Shown here: piece by piece, positions 17,696-28,500 of the stretch
Layout: each line of letters begins with the position of its first letter
How positions within the stretch are numbered: position 1 is the stretch's first letter
NCBI RefSeq assembly: GCF_900091415.1
Contig: NZ_FMHU01000002.1
Span: 2,232,001-2,296,000, forward strand
Reading direction: 5' to 3'
Origin: Micromonospora inyonensis
GTDB taxonomy: Bacteria > Actinomycetota > Actinomycetes > Mycobacteriales > Micromonosporaceae
Length of the DNA: 64,000 bases
The notes under the pieces: model-generated
Seen by the model: only the letters and a program-made list of their open reading frames with translations
Told to the model about the DNA's origin: nothing
Database searches by the model: none
Translations under genes and position numbers: made by a program

Positions 17696-18937
17696 TCAAG
17701 CAGCGATCGGCGTGGTCGGGCGGGGTTGGTAGGGGATCTTGTCGCGGAGCATGGCGTAGAGGACGTCGCAGCGGCGTCGGGCGAGGCAGATGAGGGCGGC
17801 GTTGTGGCGTTTGCCTTCGGCTCGTTTGCGGTCGTAGTAGGCCCTGCTGGTGGGGTCGGCGAGGGCGGCGAACGCGGCGAGGAAGAACGCGCGTTTGAGC
17901 TGTTTGTTGCCGCCTCGGGGTGGGTGCTCACCGCGGATGCTGCTGCCGGATCGTCGGGTGACGGGGGCGAGGCCGGCGTAGGCGGCGAGGTGGCCGGGGG
18001 TGGCGAAGGCGGTGCCGTCGCCGACTTCGAGCAGGATCCGGGCTGCGGTCCTGACGCCGATGCCGGGCATCGAGGTCAGGACCGAGGCGAGAGGGTGCGC
18101 ATCGAGCATCCTTTCAACCTCGCCGGCGACCTGGTCGCGTTGCCGCAGGGTGTCGCGGAGGCTGTCGGCGAGGCGGGGCAGGATCGCCTCGGCTGCTTGG
18201 GTGCCGGGGACGGTGACGGTCTGCTCGTCGAGGGCGGTCATGATCTGCTCGACGAGACGTTCGCCCATGCGGGGCGCGTGGACGGTGGCGATGGAGAGCA
18301 GTTTGCGGCGGCCGGCCTTGCGCAGACCTGCTGGTCCGCCGCAGCGGGACAGCAGTTCCAGGACGGCCTTGTGCTGTACCTTCGGGCCGAGGACGCGTTC
18401 CAGAGCGGGGTGGATCTGGGTGAGCAGTCCCCGGATCCGGTTCGAGATGCGGGTGGCTTCGCCGGCGAGGTCGTCGTCGAAGCCGACGAGGACTTCCAGC
18501 TCGGCCAGGGTCTCGTCGCCGGTGTCGACCCGCCGCAACGTGTGAGGCAGAGTGCGGGCGGCATCAGCGATGACGTAGGCGTCTCGGGCGTCGGTCTTCG
18601 CGTTGCCGGGGTGCAGGTCGGCGATGCGGCGCATCGCCAGGCCGGGTAGGTAGGCCACCTGATGACCGCACGCCCGTGCCACCGCGACGGGCAGGGCGCC
18701 GATCGAGGCAGGCTGGTCGACCACCACCAGAACCGCGCCGTGACGGCCGAGTTTGTCGAACAGGTGCCGCAGCCGGGTCTCGGTGTTCGGCAGCGGCGCG
18801 TCGTGCAGCCGTCTGCCGTCCGGGGTCAACCCGACCGCGTGATGGCCTTCCTTACCGACGTCCAAGCCGAGGAAGACGCCGTATCCGCCGTGCACCAGAC
18901 CCGCCTCCACACCTCGTCGCGTGGGTTCCCCGGCCAC
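17696..18937 (-). CDS. IS110-family transposase (DEDD recombinase)
   Basis: A 413-residue transposase. The N-terminal RuvC-like DEDD domain begins VFLGLDVGKEGHHAVGL and contains DQPASIGALPVAVA and NAKTDARDAYVIADAART. The C-terminal Transposase_20 domain has LASVLTSMPGIGVRTAARIL and the serine-containing VTRRSGSSIRGEH, followed by a basic GGNKQLKRAFFLAAF. It is full length and intact. The start is uncertain: GTG 18937 is the longest, GTG 18895 gives the more usual short N-terminus. Confidence 0.88.
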   Translation of the reverse strand: MAGEPTRRGVEAGLVHGGYGVFLGLDVGKEGHHAVGLTPDGRRLHDAPLPNTETRLRHLFDKLGRHGAVLVVVDQPASIGALPVAVARACGHQVAYLPGLAMRRIADLHPGNAKTDARDAYVIADAARTLPHTLRRVDTGDETLAELEVLVGFDDDLAGEATRISNRIRGLLTQIHPALERVLGPKVQHKAVLELLSRCGGPAGLRKAGRRKLLSIATVHAPRMGERLVEQIMTALDEQTVTVPGTQAAEAILPRLADSLRDTLRQRDQVAGEVERMLDAHPLASVLTSMPGIGVRTAARILLEVGDGTAFATPGHLAAYAGLAPVTRRSGSSIRGEHPPRGGNKQLKRAFFLAAFAALADPTSRAYYDRKRAEGKRHNAALICLARRRCDVLYAMLRDKIPYQPRPTTPIAA

Positions 18938-19133
18938 AGTCAGGGCGTCGGACTGCCGGCAGCCACGTTACGAAGAGACCTACCCCGCACGGGGTGGCCG
19001 TGTCCCTATCAGCGGTCCGCCGACGCCACCCGACCCGGCGACAACACCCCCCGGATCATCAACGACAGGGGCAGTAAGTCATACCGGGCCGGGCGACCGA
19101 GGAGTCCCCGGCTGGGGACGATCAAAAGGGTAA
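18938..19133 (-). ncRNA. Candidate IS110 bridge RNA region
   Basis: This is the 5' non-coding end of the IS110 element, transcribed toward the transposase. In transcript order it contains TGCCCC (19073-19068), matching the left target flank; GATCCGGGGGGTG (19057-19045), complementary to the right target flank CCCCGGATC of the permease gene; ATAGGGACAC (19009-19000), identical to the element's 3' terminus; and GGGGTAGG (18986-18979), close to the complement of the 5' terminus CCTTACCC. Short hairpins (GTCCCC-AGCC-GGGGAC, ACCCC-GTGC-GGGGT) lie between them. The order left target, right target, left donor, right donor is that known for IS110 bridge RNAs. RNA ends are not determined. Confidence 0.55.
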
Positions 19134-19290
19134 CGGGGGGGACGGAACGCGCGCACCGGCCCACGATCGACTACCGCGCGCAGCACCGACTGGTCGTCGA
19201 CGCCGGCGGCCAGGTCGAAGACGGCGTACGCGCCGTCCAGGTCGACCACGGTCACCCCCGGCTGGGCGCGCAGCCGCCGCGCCGCCCCTG
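19128..19290 (-). pseudogene. natA-like ABC ATPase remnant (C-terminal region)
   Basis: The minus strand reads RRLRAQPGVTVVDLDGAYAV, then VDDQSVLRAVVDRGPVRAFR and PPRYP, and is cut at the IS110 end. This is the C-terminal regulatory part found after the ABC cassette in NatA/DrrA-type ATPases. Its missing tail SLAEIFRELAR is found inverted at 17592-17630. The ABC cassette itself is absent. Confidence 0.6.
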
Positions 19291-19542
19291 GCCTGGAAGC
19301 GCCGCAGTTGCGGCGACGGCGCCAGAGGGCCATGACTGTACGACGGGCTGTGGCCTCTGCCCGGCACGGTCGACGGGGACGGACACTGGTTGGTGATCCG
19401 CCGCTGCATCACCAGGTCGGACTCGGCTACTACCAGGTTCACCGACAGGACGCCTGATACCGACGCATAACACTCGTTCTGGTTCCACGATGCCGGCCAG
19501 CAGCCGACAGGAATGCTCGAATTTGTCACTCATCAATGTCGG
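19291..19542. other. Non-coding stretch downstream of the giant gene
   Basis: No gene is supported. It contains minus-strand frames without recognisable domains and no clear hairpin. It separates the stop of the giant gene from the natA-like remnant. Confidence 0.3.
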
Positions 19543-22500
19543 CTATCTCCCGCCCGGTTCGGCGTCATGTCCCGCGGCAACCGGCCCATCCGGTACCTCG
19601 GGCAACCCCGCCGGCCCGGCAGCACCATCGGACAGGGACCACAACCGCACCGTCCGGTCCCAGCCGGCGGAGACCACCACCCGCCGGCCCGACTCGCCCT
19701 GCCACCCCGACTCGTCCTGCCACAACGTCAACGCCAGCACCGCGTTGGTGTGGCCCTCCAACGTCCGGAGCCGCTCACCGCTGTCCGCGTCCCAGATCAT
19801 CACCGTCCCGTCCCCGCCAGCGGAGGCCAACCGCCAGTCCGACCCCACCCGCCACGACGCCACCGCCGTCACCGGGCCGGCGTGGCCCTCCAACGTCCGC
19901 AGCTCCACACCGGTGGCCGCGTCCCAGATCCGCACCGTCCCGTCCACCCCGGCGGAGGCCAACCGCCAGTCCGACCCCGCCTGCCACGACGCCAACGCCG
20001 CCACCGCGTTGGTGTGGCCCTCCAACGTCCGCAGCTCCACACCGGTGGCCGCGTCCCAGATCCGCACCGTCCGGTCCGCGCCGGCGGACGCCAACCGCAG
20101 GTCCGACCCCGCCTGCCACGACGTCACCGCTGACACCTGGCCGGCGTGGCCCCTCAACGTCCGGAGCTCCACACCGGTGGCCACGTTCCAGATCCGCACC
20201 GTCCCGTCCCAGCTGGCGGAGGCCAACAGCCAGTCCGACCCCGCCTGCCACGACGTCACCGCCCTCACCACGCCGGTGTGACCCGCCAACGTCCAGAGCC
20301 CCACACCGGTGGCCGCGTCCCAGATCCGCACCGTCCCGTCCACCCCGGCGGAGGCCAACCGCCAGTCCGACCCCGCCTGCCACGACGTCACCGCCACCAC
20401 CGCGTTGGTGTGGCCCTCCAACGTCCAGAGCCGCTCACCTCTGGCCGCGTCCCAGATCCGCACCGTCCCGTCCTCGCTGGCGGAGGCCACCCGCGGGCCC
20501 GCCGCCCCCTGCCACGACGTCACCGCCCACACCACGCCGTCGTGGCCCTCCAACGTCCGCAGCTCCACACCGCTGTTCGCGATCACGGGTTCGGCGTCAT
20601 TTCCCGCGTCAACCGGCCCATCCGGCACGTCGGGCAACCCCGCCGGCCCGGCAGCACCATCGGGCAGGGACCACAACCGCACCGTCTGGTCGTCGCCGGC
20701 GGAGACCACCACCCGCCGGCCCGACTCGCCCTGCAACGACGTCAACGCCCCCACACCGCCGGTGTGGCCCTCCAACGTCAGGAGCTCCTCACCGGTGACC
20801 GCGTCCCAGACCCGCACCGACCCGTCGTCGCTGGCGGACGCCACCCGCCAGTCCGACCCCGCCTGCCACGACGCCAACGCCACCGCCCCGCCGGTGTGGC
20901 CCTCCAACGTCAGGAGCCGCTCACCACTGGTCGCGTCCCAGACCCGCACCGTCCCGTCCCTGCTGGCGGAGGCCAACCGCCCGCCCGACTCGCCCTGCCA
21001 CGACGCCAACGCCCCCACACCGCCGGTGTGGCCCTCCAACGTCAGGAGCCGCTCACCGGTGACCGCGTCCCAGACCCGCACCGACCCGTCGTCGCTGGCG
21101 GACGCCACCCGCCAGTCCGACCCCGCCTGCCACGACGCCAACGCCACCACCCTGTTGGTGTGGCCCTCCAACGTCAGGAGCCGCTCACCGGTGACCGCGT
21201 TCCAGATCAACACCGACCCGTCCCAGCCCCCGGCGGAGGCCAACAGCCGGTCCGACCCCGCCTGCCACGACATCACCGCCACCGCAGCGCCGATGTGGCC
21301 CCGCAACGTCAGGAGCCGCTCACCGGTGACCGCGTTCCAGACCCGCACCGTCCCGTCCCAGCTGGCGGACGCCACCCGCCAGTCCGACCCCGCCTGCCAC
21401 GACGTCACCGCCGACACCGCCCTGGTGTGGCCCCTCAGCCTCCGGAGCTCCACACCGGTGGCCGCGTCCCAAATCCGCACCGTCCCGTCCCCGCTGCCGG
21501 AGGCCAACCGCCAGTCCGACCCCGCCTGCCACGACGTCACCGCCCACGCCCCGTCGGTGTGGCCCTCCAACGTCAGGAGCCGCTCACCGCTGACCGCGTC
21601 CCAGATCAACACCGACCCGTCGTCGCTGGCGGAGGCCACCCGCGGGCCCGCCGCCCCCTGCCACGACGTCACCGCCACCACCTCGTCGGTGTGGCCCGCC
21701 AACGTCCGGCGCTCCACACCATCGACCACGTCCGCCGCTGATGTGTCAGCATCGATTCGCGCCTGTTCGAGGTGTTGGTCCAGCTCCGCGGCCGCTGCCT
21801 CAACCTCGCCGAGCCGGACCCCCAGCCCCCCAAGCTCTCTCGCGGGCAACAATTCGACGTAGGCGTCCACGGTGCGCGGCATCCGCGCACGGCTGAGACC
21901 CTGCATCGCCCCGAGGTACGGGTCGGACAGCCCCGCCAGGACGGACCGCGCCTGGCTGTTGTCCTGACCGAAGGCGGTCAAACGCCGCAACGCTTCCTCA
22001 GCGGCTTGCAACCTGTCCATACGCGTCTCGTGGTCCCCGACGAGGGTCTCCCACCGTCGGGTCAGATCCGCACGCGCAGCAGCGACCTCGGCGTCGGAAA
22101 CGGGCACCGTCTGCTCACCCGACCCGACCGCACCATCCCCAGCCTGCCCCGGCACCACCGCCGCCTGAACCGGCAGCGACGAGACCCGCTCCTCCAACCA
22201 CTGCCGCGCCAACCCGAACGCGCTCACCGCGGAGAACAACTCCGCCCGCCACTGCTCGGACACCTCCGGCACCCGCCCCACCACACGCACGTGGGGCACC
22301 GGCGGTGACACCCCAAGGGCCGCCCGCAGCTCGGAAACCTGCGCTGCCGCACCGTCCGCCGACCACAACAACGCCACGTCCTGGCCATGATCCGCCAGGA
22401 ACTCGTCGAACTTCGCCAACCCGAGACCCAGCACAGCGGACGGATCGACAATCCGCCGACTACCTTCTCTCTGGACCCCCTCTGGCAGGTTCTCGTCCGG

Positions 22501-25500
22501 GTCTTCAGGTCTGTCGATCACCACCGGCCGGCCCGGTGCCGTGTAGAAGGCCCAGGCACCCAGATACACCGCCTCCAACACGTACTGGACGGCCTCCGGC
22601 ACCTCCTCTTCCGGTGTCGCCACCGCGTCCCACACCCGCTCAATTTCGGCGACGATCCGGTCTTGCACCTCCTCGGCCACCACCCCGTCAACCCGCGCCC
22701 CCGCCGCCGCCAGCCGCCGGTTGCGCTCCTGGCCGGCCCACCTCTCCAACCGCAGATCAGGCCGATCCGTCCCCACCGGGAGCGCACCCTCACCCGTCCA
22801 CCCGCGCGTAAGCCCGACCAGCCGCTCACCCAACGCCACCAACTGGTCCACCCGCTCACCCATCCGACGCTGCCCGTCCACCCCCACCGCCGGATCACCC
22901 ACCACATCGGGAAGCGCCGCCTTCAACTCCCCGGCCCAACCCACCCGACCCCGAGCCGCCGCCCCACCCGGCGCCCTCACCGCCTCCGCGATCTCCTCCA
23001 TCTCGGCCAACACGCGGGTCCACCCCTCCGCCTCGACCAGATCCCGCGCCGGCCGAAGGCCCCCACCCACCGGATCACCGACGGCCAACTCATCCATCCG
23101 CACCGGCCACAGGTCATCCTCAGCCGTATGCGTCAACACCACCGTCGACACCCACCCACCGAACCCGTGCACCACCACATACACCGGCTCCCGCAACCCC
23201 GACGCCGCCGGCGGCAACGCCCCATTCAGGAAGTCGAACATCGACGGCACGACCGCCTTCGGGTCGCCCGGACGCGGCCCCGGCACACCCACCACCAACA
23301 CCCGCGCACCATCCGGCACCCACGCCGGCCCCACATCCGGCACCCCCGCCGCCAGACTCTCCCCCAGAGCCGCCACCGCGATCTCGTCCGCGAGCAACTC
23401 CGCCTGCCGCAACTGCGTCACCCGCAAACCACGCTCCGACCGCACTCTCGGAAGGAACACCCAATCCCGGAAATGCGAGAACGCCAGCTGATTCCACCGC
23501 CACCAATCCACATCAAAAGACAGGAGGTACGGCCCATGGTCAACGGGCAATCCAGCCAGCCTCCGACGGCCCCGATAAGCAAGATCAGCGTCCTCATTGA
23601 TCGGATGCGCCTGGAACTCCCGCAACAACGCCGGGAACGTCTCCCGACCCGAGAAATCGACAGCGACCACACCGTCCGGAACCGCCCCCGCGCCCGCGCC
23701 CGCCACATACCGCCCGAGGACCGCCACCGCCCCCGACTGGCCACGCGACGCCCGCAACGCCGCGACCTCGACCAACGTCCGTGACTCCACCCCAGGAACA
23801 ACAGACGGGTCAGCACCGTACGGCGACAACTCGATCACCGCCGCCTCCGGCACCGTTACCCCCAACCCACCATCAAGCAACCGCCCCACCAGACCCAGCA
23901 CACCCTCATGCCCACGGTCCTCGAACGCCACCACCACCCGCCACACCGCATCACCCGCAGGCCGATCCTGCCCCGCCCTCGCCGCCCACGCCTCCGCATC
24001 CGTCACCGCCTGCTCCCGCGCCACCGCAGCAAGACGCTCCACATCAACCCCAGCGCCCACACCCTCCGGATACACCACCACCCACCCACGACCCGACTCC
24101 GTCCGGAACCGCTCCCCCGACACCACCGACAACCCCACCGACCCGACAGCGTCATCCGACAGGGACCACAACCGCACCGCCCGGTCCCCGCCGGCGGCGG
24201 CCAACAGCCGCCGGCCCGGCCCCTCCGGCCACGACGTCAACGCCCGCACCCCGCGGTCGTGGCCGGCCAACGTCCGGAGCAACACACCACCGGCCGCGTC
24301 CCAGATCCGCACCGCCCCGTCCATGCTGGCGGAAGCCAGCAGCTGGCCCCACTCCCCCTGCCACGACGTCAACGCCCGCACCGGGCCGGTGTGGCTGGTC
24401 AACGTCCGGAGCACTACACCCTCGTCCACGTCCCAGATCAGCACCGTCCCGGCCACGTCCGCGGAGGCCAGCCGCCGGCCCGCCCCCTCCTGCCACGACG
24501 TCACCGCCGACACCCGGTGGGTATGGCCCTCCAACGTCCGCATCAACACACCGTCGCCCGGATGCCAGATCCGCACCGTCCCGTCCAGACTCGCAGAGGC
24601 CACCAGCCGGCCCGACTCGCCCTGCCACGACGTCAACGCCGTCACCGGGCGGGTGTGGCCCTCCAACGTCTGAATCACCACGCGGCGGTCCACGTCCCAG
24701 ATCCGCACCGTCTGGTCGACGAAGCCAGCGGTGGCCAACAGCCGCCGGCCCGGGTCCTGCCACGACGTCAGCGCCCACACCGGGCCGACGGGGTCGGTCA
24801 ACGTCCGGAGCCACACACCACGGTCCACGTCCCAGATCAGCACATCCCCGTCCATGCTCGCGGCGGCCACCCGCCAGCCCGCCCCCTCCTGCCACAACGT
24901 CAACGCCCGCACCCCGCCGTTGTGGCCAGGCAACGTCCGGAGCCACACACCACGGTCCACGTCCCAGATCACCACCGTCCCGCCCCTGCCGGCGGTGACC
25001 ACCCGCGGACCCGACTCCGCCTGCCACGACGCCACCGCCAACACATCGTGGGGGTTTCTCAGCGGACCCCGCCTATCCGGCACGACGGACAGGTGGGCGA
25101 CGGGAAGGTCCAGTGCGACAGTCCGGTCATGCCAGGGTGCGACACCGCCGTTCTCATGAGGTCCCGACTCGGCCGGGGCCACGGTGACGTTGACAGCGAA
25201 CGCCTCGGACAGCAGATGCGGCAGCGCCCCCGTGAGACGGGGAACCGACGTCCCCCGCGCATCCAGGGCCTGCCGCACCAACGCCCTGTCCTCCGGGGAC
25301 AGACCGGCCCTTCCCCCGTCGAGAACGTCCGTTCTGTCGACGAGGTAGTCGAACGAATCGCGCAGAAGGTCGCGGACGGCGTCCGGCGTCCGCTCCCCCA
25401 GCGACACCGCAACCCCAGCCCCCACCCTGTCGAGGAACTGCGCGAACAACCGATCCCACACGTCCGACCGCAGCAGCCCAGCCGGCAGGGACGGCAACGG

Positions 25501-28500
25501 CACAGAAACCGAAACGGACTCCGACGGGGGCCGGGCACCCCCATCCATCCCGGCCAGATCCTCTTCTTCCGGAACGATCTCCTCGGTGACTTCGTCGAGC
25601 ACGACCTCGACGGGCGATCCCGAGCCGGCCGCCGGTGTCGTCATATCGAATCCGGCCAGCGGGTCGTCCCACCACGGAAAAGCCGAAGGGTCCGGCTCGA
25701 CCGGCGGGGGCGACGTCGACGTGGTCCGCGCCGCCCCGTCCATCCCGGCCAGATCCTCTTCTTCCGGAACGATCTCCTCGGTGACTTCGTCGAGCACGAC
25801 CTCGACGGGCGATCCCGAGCCGGCCGCCGGTGTCGTCATATCGAATCCGGCCAGCGGGTCGTCCCACCACGGAAAAGCCGAAGGGTCCGGCTCGACCGGC
25901 GGGGGCGACGTCGGCGTGGTCCGCGCCGTCCGGTCCATCCCGGCCAGATCCGCTTCTTCCGGGACGGTGGTGGTCGGGTCGTCTGCCACCCCCGCCGGCG
26001 GGCGCGGGACACCCACACCGTCGGTGGTCGCCACGAACCGCAACCGGCCAGGCTCCACCGGCCCCCGAGCCAACCCACCCCGCTGACCGTCGAGGAACAC
26101 CACCTTCCCACCATCGGTACGCACCACGTTCACCGCATGCGAAACCCTGTCGCCCTCACCGGTCATCACCAGCACACCCCGGGCACCAGGCTCCGCCCCG
26201 GCCATCACCTCCACCACCGCGTCGTAGTCAGCCACATCCACCAACGGCCGACCCTCCGCGTACCGCTGCAACCACACCACCGGCGACGGCACCTCCGGCG
26301 GCACCTGCCACACCACCCCGTCCGCCAACGACATGTCAGTACCGATCACCGCCAACACACAGTTCGTCGCCGAATCCCGCCACCGCGAACCCGGACTGTC
26401 CGGATCGTCACCACGACCCGGATTCACACTCCCCAGCCACCCGAACCGGGCCGACACGTCATCCTCCGACAGCTGACTCGGCAGCAGCACACCCCCGCGT
26501 CCCGCCTCACCAGCCACATCCGCCGAAGAATCCGACCCACCCGAATCGGAGCCGTTCCCCCCATCAACCGGCCCATCCGGCACGCCGGGCAACCCCGCCG
26601 GCCCGCCAGCATCATCGGGCAGGGACCACAACCGCACCGTGTGGTCGTCACCGGCGGAGACCACCGCCCGTCGGCCCGACTCGCCCTGCAACGACGTCAC
26701 CGTCCGCACCCTGCCGGTGTGGCCCTCCAACGTCCGGAGCAGCGCACCGCTGTCCGCGTTCCAGACCCGCACCGTTCCGTGCGCATCGGCGGTGGTCAAC
26801 CGCCGCTCCGACCCCGCCTGCCACGACGTCACGGCCACCGCCCCGCCGGTGTGGCCCTCCAACGTCAGGAGGGGCGCACCGGTGACCACGTTCCAGACCC
26901 GCACCGTCCCGTCCTCACTGGCAGAGGCCAACCGCCGCTCCGACCCCGCCTGCCACGACGCCAGTGCCACCACAGCGCCGGCGTGGCCCCGCAACGTGAG
27001 GAGCGGCGCACCGGTGACCGCGTCCCAGACCCGCACCGTCCCGTCCCAACTGGCGGAAGCCAACCGCCGGTCCGGCCCCGCCTGCCACGACGCCAGTGCC
27101 ACCACACCGCCGGTGTGGCCCCGCAACGTCAGGAGCCGCGCACCGCTGGCCACGTCCCAGACGAACACCGTCCCGTCCGCCCAGTCGGCGGAGGCCAACC
27201 GCCGGTCCGCCCCCGCCTGCCACGACGCCACCGCCCCGACACCGCCGGTGTGGCCCCCCAACGTCAGGAGCCGCGCACCGGTGACCGCGTCCCAGACGAA
27301 CACCGTCCCGTCGTCGCTGGCGGAGGCCACCCGTGGGCCCGGCTCCCCCGGCCACGACGTCACCGCCCACACCGGGCCGATGTGGCCCCGCAACGTCAGG
27401 AGCCGCGCACCGGTGACCGCGTCCCAGACGAACACCGCCCCTTGCATGTCGGCGGTGGCCAAACGCCGGTCCGGCCCCGCCTGCCACGACTCCACCGCCA
27501 CCACCCCGTCGGTGTGGCCCCGCAACGTCCGGAGCGGCGCACCGGTGAGCGCGTCCCAGATCCGTACCGTTCCGTCGTCGCTGGCGGAGGCCACCCGTGG
27601 GCCCGGCTCCCCCGGCCACGACGTCACCGCCCACACCGCGCCGGTGTGACCCTCCAACGTCCGGAGCTCCACACCGTCGACCACGTCCACCGAAGATGGG
27701 TCAGGCGCCTGTCCGAGGTGCTGGTCCAGCTCTGCGGCCGCTGTCTCGACCTGACCGACCCGGTCCCCCAGCCCCCCGAGCTCGCCCGGGGGCAACGATT
27801 CCACGTAGGCGTCCACGGTGCGGTGCATCCGCGCCCGGCTGAGACCCTGCATCTCCTGGAGGTACCGGTCGGACAGCCCCGCCAGGGCGGACCGCTCCCG
27901 CGCCAGGGCGGACCGCGTCCCGCTGTGGTCCTGACCGAAGTCGGTCATCAGCCGAATCGCCCGGTCAGCGGCATCGATCCGCCGTAACGCTCCGTCAGCG
28001 GCGTCCATCCGCCTCGCGTGGCCGTCGGCAAGATCTCGCCACCGCCCGATCAGATCCGCCCGCGCAGTGGCGACCCCGTCGTCGGAAACGGGCACCGCCT
28101 GCTCACCCGACCCGGCTGCACCGTCCCCGGCCTGCCCCGGCACCGCCGCCGCCGGCAACGACGAGACCTGCTCCTCCAACCACTGCCGCGCCAGACCGAA
28201 CGCGCTGACCGCGGAGAACAACTCCGCCCGCCACTGCTCGGACACCTCCGGCACCCGCCCCACCACACGCACGTGGGGCACCGGCGGTGACACCCCAAGG
28301 GCCGCCCGCAGCTCGGAAACCTGCGCTACCGCACCGTCCGCCGACCACAACATCGCCACGTCCTGGCCATGATCCGCCAGGAACTCGTCGAACTTCGCCA
28401 ACCCGAGACCTAGCACAGCGGACGGATCGACAATCCACTGGCCATCTTCTCTCTGGACCCCCTCCGGCAGGTCCTCGTCCGGGTCTTCAGGTCTGTCGAT

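Larger units (their letters stand above)
17677..19133 (-). mobile_element. IS110-family insertion sequence
   Basis: A ~1457-bp element with one transposase gene, only 19 bp of non-coding DNA on its 3' side and ~196 bp on its 5' side, the layout of IS110-group elements with the guide RNA upstream of the transposase. Ends were set by reconstructing the target. The permease frame GAG ATC CGG | GGC AAG CTG (EIR-GKL) is restored if the DNA between GG at 17675-17676 and TTACCC at 19133-19128 (minus strand) is removed. No terminal inverted repeats are seen, as expected for the family. Confidence 0.7.

Noticed and set aside
17678..19009. 10-bp direct repeats GTGTCCCTAT at 17678 and 19000 as a target-site duplication marking the IS110 ends
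   Set aside because: Removing the DNA between them does not restore the permease frame, whereas ends at 17677 and 19133 do. The internal copy is better explained as the donor guide of the bridge RNA.
19585..20590. 132-bp periodic repeats as a non-coding satellite or CRISPR-like array
   Set aside because: The period equals 44 codons and each unit translates to a WD40 blade in the frame of the giant gene.
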